34,877 nt of DNA from Candidatus Woesearchaeota archaeon (GTDB taxonomy: Archaea > Nanobdellota > Nanobdellia > Woesearchaeales > SM23-78): assembly GCA_016930415.1 (NCBI GenBank), contig JAFGGS010000020.1, positions 1 through 34,877 of the forward strand. The letters run 5' to 3'. The position numbers and the translations under genes are program-made. This document shows positions 30,955 to 34,877 of this stretch, one piece after another. Position 1 is the first letter of the stretch. Each line of letters begins with the position of its first letter. The notes below the pieces were generated by a model. That model had not been told where the DNA came from. It did not search any database and worked only from the letters and a program-made list of their open reading frames with translations.

Positions 30955-33597
30955 TTAGGTGTGTTCCAAATCAAAGAATTTCTTTTTATTATTTACATAC
31001 TTTAGCAAATCAAAAATTAATACCAAAAAAAGGCATACTGGCACTACTATTCCTATTCCTTCAAGCCCTATTGGAACTGTCTCAAATACTAGGTTTAGGG
31101 GAGTGTAGATTATCACAAATGTTGCAATTAATGAAATTACCGAAGCATAAAACAAGTAGGGGTTAACTATTAATCCTCTATTCAAAACGCCTTTCCTAAA
31201 AGATCTAAAATTAAATGCTGATGCTATTTCTAATCCAATAAGTGTGAATAAGGCGACTGTTCTTGCATATTCATGAGTATGTCCTAAAATATTGAATGAA
31301 ATAAAATATGAAGATAATACTAATACTGTCAATAAAATTCCTGTAAAAAATAGCAGTATAAATTGGTTTTTGTTGAGTATCTCTGATTTTTTTCTTGGCG
31401 GTTCATTCATTGAATCATTTGAAGAGAAATTTAAGCCCAAGGTAATTGCAGGAAGGTCAGTAGTAACCAGATTCATAAAAAGAATCTGCAAAGCCAGTAA
31501 GATAGGAATTTGCCATCCTAATAAAGGAACCAATAAAACTCCAAAAAAGAGTATAGATAGTTCTGCAAAACCACAAGATAATTGATATGTAGCAAACTTT
31601 CGAATATTTTTGAAAATAGTTCTTCCCTCTCGGATAGCTGAAACTATTGTGCTAAAGTTATCGTCTTTTAATGTCAAATCAGCAACTGAACGAGAAACAT
31701 CTGAGCCGTTCTTGCCCATAGCGATTCCAATATGTGCCTCTTTTAAAGCAGGCGAATCATTAACTCCATCACCAGTCATGGTAACTATCTCACCATTTTC
31801 CTTAAGCGCCTTTACAATTCGTAACTTATGCTCGGGTCTGACTCTTGCAAAGATGTAAATGGTGCCTATTACTTTTGTCAGCTCTTCATCACTAAGATTA
31901 TCCAATTCACTGCCTTCCATTACCTTTCCATGCAAACCTACTTCTTTAGCAATAGCCAGCGCAGTTTCTTTGTTGTCTCCTGTTATTATCTTGACTTTTA
32001 TTCCAGCACTAAAGCACTGGCTAATAGATTCTTTTACTTCTTCACGAGCAGGGTCTTCCATTCCTGCAAAACCCAAGAAAACCAAATCTTCTTCAAAATG
32101 ATCTTTGGCAAAGGCATTTACTTTTTTATAGGCAAAAGCGATAGTTCTTAAACAATTAGAAGTCATCTTCTTATTAAGCTTAAGTATTTTCTTTTTCTCA
32201 ATTTCAGTTAATCTGGAGATTGTTTTGGTTCTTTGGACGAACGTACATTTTTTTATTAAATATTCTAGTGCCCCTTTAGAATAAACAACTTTCTCCCCAT
32301 CTAATTGGCACAATACTGACATCATCTTTCTTTCAGAATTAAACGGAATCTCCTGAATTCTACTAAATTTTATGTCTTCCTTAAACAAACCTGCTTTTAC
32401 TCCCATAATAGAAAGTGCAGATTCAGTTGGTGAACCAATTGCTCTAAACTCCATGTCATTTCCGGTTCTTTCTATTATTGAATCGTTGCATAAAACTGCA
32501 TTGTATATCATATTTCTTAAAGCATGCCCTTTATTAGTATCTATCTTTTTGTTGTTATGTAAAAAATCTCCTTTTCCTTCATACCCTGTTCCTGTAACAT
32601 CATAAATAGTATTATTTGCAAAAACTTTTCTGACAGTCATCTCCCCTGTTGTTATGGTTCCAGTCTTGTCAGAACATATTACTGTTGTCTCACCAAGAGT
32701 CTCTATTATAGACATCCTATTTACTATTGCATTTTTTTTAGCCATGTGACGTGCTCCTGATGCTAAAGTGGTTATTAGAACTACGGGAAAACCTTCAGGA
32801 AATGCCGCAACAGCCAATGCAATAACAATAATTAAGATATTTAAGATTGCTTCTTCGTTTAGAGGCGTGCTTCTTGAAAGCATAATCAAACCTGTCAAAA
32901 CTGAGATGATTATTGCCAGAATAACCATATAATTGGCAATATGGTTAACTTTCTTTTGAAGAGGCAATTCCTTTTCTGTGGTTGAAATTAAACCTGCAAC
33001 TTTTCCGAATTTTGTATTCATGCCCGTGTGCAAAACTTTTGCAATACATTTGCCGTTGACAATGTAGGTTCCCATAAAAACCAGGTTTTCATCAGTATAC
33101 TTTTTCTCAGAACCTATTTTTTTACCAACTTCTTTTGACTCTCCAGTTAGGATAGATTCATTCACCCTCAATTCTTTTTCTTCAAGCAATAGGCAATCTG
33201 CAGGAATCTTTTCTCCGTTTCTTAAAATCAAAATATCTCCGGGAACTATGTTTACCGACTGAATCTCTCGTTCTTTTCCATCTCGAATAACTATGGAAAC
33301 TGGAACAAGCATATTTTTCAAAGCGGCAATCGATTTTTCTGCTCTATATTCCTGAATAAATCCGACAACGACAACCATAAAAATTATTGCAAGAATAGTA
33401 TAAGCTGTAACAGATTTGCCAACAAAAAAAGAGAGGAGCATTGCAACTACAAGTAAATACAAAATAAAATTGCTTTTGATCTGTCTTAACAGTATTTTTA
33501 AAGGAGTGGTCTTAGAAATATCTTTGATCTCATTTAAGCCAAATTTCTCCAGCCTTTTTCCTGCCTCTTTTTTTGTTAAACCTCTTTCTTTGAGCAT
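30955..33597 (-). CDS. P-type cation-transporting ATPase (P2A, Ca2+-ATPase-like)
   Basis: 880 residues with all P-type hallmarks: actuator TGES (151-154), M4 motif PEGFP (267-271), phosphorylation motif CSDKTGTIT (D310), KGALE nucleotide-binding motif and hinge MTGDGVNDSPALKEAHIGIAMG. Ten membrane helices are expected. The N-terminal GLTKKEAGKRLEKFGLNEI is the cation-ATPase N domain. M6 reads NLVTTDLPAITLG where SERCA-type pumps have NLVTDGLPA, so the acidic ligand is shifted by one and ion specificity is uncertain. TATA box (33621-33630) centred 28 nt before the ATG suggests a leaderless archaeal transcript. AT-rich and in a transposon-like unit: probably acquired. Confidence 0.9.
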   Translation of the reverse strand: MLKERGLTKKEAGKRLEKFGLNEIKDISKTTPLKILLRQIKSNFILYLLVVAMLLSFFVGKSVTAYTILAIIFMVVVVGFIQEYRAEKSIAALKNMLVPVSIVIRDGKEREIQSVNIVPGDILILRNGEKIPADCLLLEEKELRVNESILTGESKEVGKKIGSEKKYTDENLVFMGTYIVNGKCIAKVLHTGMNTKFGKVAGLISTTEKELPLQKKVNHIANYMVILAIIISVLTGLIMLSRSTPLNEEAILNILIIVIALAVAAFPEGFPVVLITTLASGARHMAKKNAIVNRMSIIETLGETTVICSDKTGTITTGEMTVRKVFANNTIYDVTGTGYEGKGDFLHNNKKIDTNKGHALRNMIYNAVLCNDSIIERTGNDMEFRAIGSPTESALSIMGVKAGLFKEDIKFSRIQEIPFNSERKMMSVLCQLDGEKVVYSKGALEYLIKKCTFVQRTKTISRLTEIEKKKILKLNKKMTSNCLRTIAFAYKKVNAFAKDHFEEDLVFLGFAGMEDPAREEVKESISQCFSAGIKVKIITGDNKETALAIAKEVGLHGKVMEGSELDNLSDEELTKVIGTIYIFARVRPEHKLRIVKALKENGEIVTMTGDGVNDSPALKEAHIGIAMGKNGSDVSRSVADLTLKDDNFSTIVSAIREGRTIFKNIRKFATYQLSCGFAELSILFFGVLLVPLLGWQIPILLALQILFMNLVTTDLPAITLGLNFSSNDSMNEPPRKKSEILNKNQFILLFFTGILLTVLVLSSYFISFNILGHTHEYARTVALFTLIGLEIASAFNFRSFRKGVLNRGLIVNPYLFYASVISLIATFVIIYTPLNLVFETVPIGLEGIGIVVPVCLFLVLIFDLLKYVNNKKKFFDLEHT

Positions 33598-33620
33598 ATA
33601 CTTATTAAATAAATAGCACC

Positions 33621-33630
33621 TTTATAAAAA
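33621..33630 (-). promoter_or_regulatory. TATA box of the P-type ATPase
   Basis: Minus-strand TTTTTATAAA, centred 28 nt before ATG 33597. An archaeal promoter inside the unit means the ATPase is not dependent on host read-through. Confidence 0.55.
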
Positions 33631-33718
33631 CTTTCTTTTTTTTCGTTTCGTCGCCCCCGTTCGTCGTTTTTTCGTTCTCGTTAAAATTGTCTCCTATCAG
33701 TTCGTGCCAGTAAAATTT

Positions 33719-33789
33719 AATTGCGTATAACATCGCGCAGTCATACGTTTTTTCTGCAAGAAAAAAAAGCCGAAGGCTCAGTTCAAAAA
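33719..33789 (-). repeat. Cassette-boundary repeat, copy 1 (attC-like)
   Basis: Contains the same left block (AATTGCGTATAACATCG) and the same 45-nt right block (33745-33789, beginning ACGTTTTTTCTGC) as copy 2, but only 7-9 nt between them. Read on the minus strand: an AGCC-TTC-GGCT stem with a T-run, GCAGAAAAAAC, a short core and GTTATACGCAATT. The stop of the flavodoxin-like gene lies inside it. The rest of the gap 33598-33782 contains the ATPase unit end and no gene. Confidence 0.6.
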
Positions 33790-34247
33790 CTGTCTTTTAT
33801 CTTAAGTGCAAAATCTTTTGCTTTCGTTAAATCTTTTTCATTCGGTCTTTTTTTGTTTAACCCACCAAAGAAATATTTTATAAAACTATAATCTATAAAA
33901 CCTCTACAAATAAATTCATCAATGATATCAAATCCTTTAGAAATAAGTTCTTGTCTCAATGGTTCATGCATTTTTTTATAGCAAATTGATGCAGTAGAAA
34001 AAATGAATGCCCTTTTATTCTTCTGAAGTTCAAGATTTTTTACTAATTTGAACAAACTAATATGATGCTTTCCATTATATATCCCTGACCCTAAACCTAT
34101 CAAATCACATTTGCTAATATCTGTTGATTTAACTTCAGAAGGTTTTTTTATTTCTGCGTTTAATTGTTCTGCAATAACTTTTGCAACTTTCATAGTGTTG
34201 CCATGATGAATTGATTGACAGATTATAAGTGCATTTTTGTTCGGCAT
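33783..34247 (-). CDS. Flavodoxin-fold protein
   Basis: 154 residues with flavodoxin architecture: first strand ALIICQSIHHGNTMKVAKVIAEQL, whose SxHHGNT replaces the usual TGNT FMN-phosphate loop; SKCDLIGLGSGIYNGKHH, the second loop; and KRAFIFSTAS, the third strand. It likely binds FMN and acts in electron transfer or as an NADPH-dependent reductase partner. TATA box (34271-34280) is centred 28 nt before the ATG, so it has its own promoter although it lies between two cassette-like repeats. AT-rich. Confidence 0.8.
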   Translation of the reverse strand: MPNKNALIICQSIHHGNTMKVAKVIAEQLNAEIKKPSEVKSTDISKCDLIGLGSGIYNGKHHISLFKLVKNLELQKNKRAFIFSTASICYKKMHEPLRQELISKGFDIIDEFICRGFIDYSFIKYFFGGLNKKRPNEKDLTKAKDFALKIKDSF

Positions 34248-34270
34248 ATTAATGATTATTGTTAGTTAGA

Positions 34271-34280
34271 TTATAAATAT
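34271..34280 (-). promoter_or_regulatory. TATA box of the flavodoxin-like gene
   Basis: Minus-strand ATATTTATAA, centred 28 nt before ATG 34247; leaderless start predicted. Confidence 0.55.
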
Positions 34281-34311
34281 TTCTAAAAGAATCTGGTAAA
34301 AGACAGTTTTG

Positions 34312-34461
34312 AATTGCGCATAACATCGGGCTTAAGAGAAGTTGAATTTTTGAGGCAACCCACAAAAATTCAATTTGGACGGAGCCTGCAAGGCGGAGTC
34401 TCTTAATCGCGGCCAGACGTTTTTTCTGCAAGAAAAAAAAGCCGAAGGCTCAGTTCAAAAA
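34312..34461 (-). repeat. Cassette-boundary repeat, copy 2 (attC-like, long form)
   Basis: The 45-nt right block (34417-34461) is identical to copy 1 and the left block AATTGCGCATAACATCG differs by one base. Between them lies a folded insert: outer stem TTAAGAGA/TCTCTTAA (34332-34339, 34399-34406), an 11-bp perfect hairpin TTGAATTTTTG/CAAAAATTCAA (34342-34373) and a GCCT-GCA-AGGC hairpin (34384-34394). AAC and GTT triplets sit symmetrically at 34322-34324 and 34419-34421, as in integron attC sites. The remainder of 34248-34506 holds no gene. Confidence 0.6.
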
Positions 34462-34506
34462 ATATTTTTCTTATCTTCTCATTAATAGGTTTTCGGCATT
34501 CGTAAT

Positions 34507-34877
34507 TTATGATTGATCATCCAAACACATGGAGCCCTTGGAAATTGTTCCCATAATGACTTGTTCAACGCAACCAATTACCTGTTCTTCAGGATAGCAA
34601 GTTCCGACTATATTTTTCAAAGGACCTTTGGTGAGATTAATTTTTTGTTCATCGGTTAGTGTTGGCGGGGAACAAGCTCCGCTTATGCACTGTCCTCCAT
34701 CTGTACATGCTTCACCCGCCTTTTTGTAGGATAGAAGACAAGTTTCGTTATCCGTCCATTGCCCGCCGGCTTTTTCGCAATACTCTTTATTTTTTTCTGG
34801 GTGATGTTCAGGCAAAGATGAATAAAGAAAGCCTAAACCAATTCCAACTAAAATAATAATTGCGAAAATTATGATAA
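34507..34877 (-). CDS. Membrane-anchored cysteine-rich exported protein (5' end cut off)
   Basis: The frame is open to the window edge; the visible part starts with a hydrophobic helix IIIFAIIILVGIGLGFLYSS, so a TTG at 34815 should not be taken as the start. After it come cysteines in pairs (YCEKAGGQW, ETCLLS, GEACTDGGQCISGACSP, GTCYPEEQVIGC, SMCLDD), suggesting a disulphide-bonded extracellular domain. It is followed by repeat copy 2, as a cassette gene would be. Family unknown. Confidence 0.65.
   Translation of the reverse strand, partial: IIIFAIIILVGIGLGFLYSSLPEHHPEKNKEYCEKAGGQWTDNETCLLSYKKAGEACTDGGQCISGACSPPTLTDEQKINLTKGPLKNIVGTCYPEEQVIGCVEQVIMGTISKGSMCLDDQS

Larger units (their letters stand above)
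30908..33695. mobile_element. Transposon-like unit carrying the P-type ATPase
   Basis: AGGAGACAATTTTA (30908-30921) and TAAAATTGTCTCCT (33682-33695) are exact inverted repeats enclosing the ATPase gene. Both outer ends are followed by ATCA (30904-30907 and 33696-33699), as a 4-bp target duplication would be. Behind each repeat lies a G-rich CG-containing stretch that is loosely similar in inverted orientation. No transposase is inside, so it would need help in trans. Confidence 0.6.

Overview
The window looks like a chromosomal segment of a mesophilic DPANN archaeon, most like the Woesearchaeota/Pacearchaeota group; the lineage is inferred from gene types, not from a marker gene. Archaeal evidence: ribosomal protein eL33 (L35Ae), a METTL5-type rRNA methyltransferase, an Lhr-type helicase, an archaeal Rad50 with CPTC hook, a XerA recombinase, a DUF5679 zinc ribbon, three intron-containing tRNA genes, and TATA boxes (TTTAAA/TTTATAAA) repeatedly centred 25-29 nt before the start codon, so many transcripts should be leaderless. 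Internal operon genes instead carry GGTGA/GAGGTG ribosome binding sites.

Layout. 1-1.8 kb: a truncated CYTH gene, then a HEPN/MNT toxin-antitoxin pair between two diverged 51-bp direct repeats whose ends match the 3' end of the adjacent tRNA-Gln gene; this looks like a small island at a tRNA. 1.8-8.2 kb: a lipoprotein, Rad50, three envelope proteins, and tRNA-Pro and tRNA-Tyr, the former with an apparent non-canonical D-loop intron. 8.2-12.6 kb: a GHKL-ATPase protein, METTL5-like methyltransferase, a coiled-coil/HTH protein, an AT-rich block with four dyad repeats, and xerA. 12.6-20.4 kb: a mostly unrecognised, minus-strand cluster of four helical soluble proteins, three membrane proteins (one with a multi-helix N-terminus plus a fibronectin-III-like domain) and a PadR regulator. 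This is the best candidate in the window for an undescribed multi-protein envelope system. 20.5-30 kb: housekeeping and small membrane genes, including a 1.2-kb non-coding but hairpin-rich region and an all-acidic 29-residue micro-ORF.

30-34.9 kb is visibly more AT-rich and looks acquired. It holds an IS5/IS4-type element, a P-type cation ATPase enclosed by perfect 14-bp inverted repeats with a 4-bp ATCA flanking duplication (transposon-like but without its own transposase), and two genes separated by long structured repeats that resemble integron cassette recombination sites. The right edge cuts through a membrane-anchored, cysteine-rich protein.

How the genes work together is clear only for the toxin-antitoxin pair, the two overlapping envelope genes at 4.5-6.1 kb and, by organisation, the 12.6-20.4 kb cluster. 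All homology statements come from motif recognition by eye; no database search was possible.
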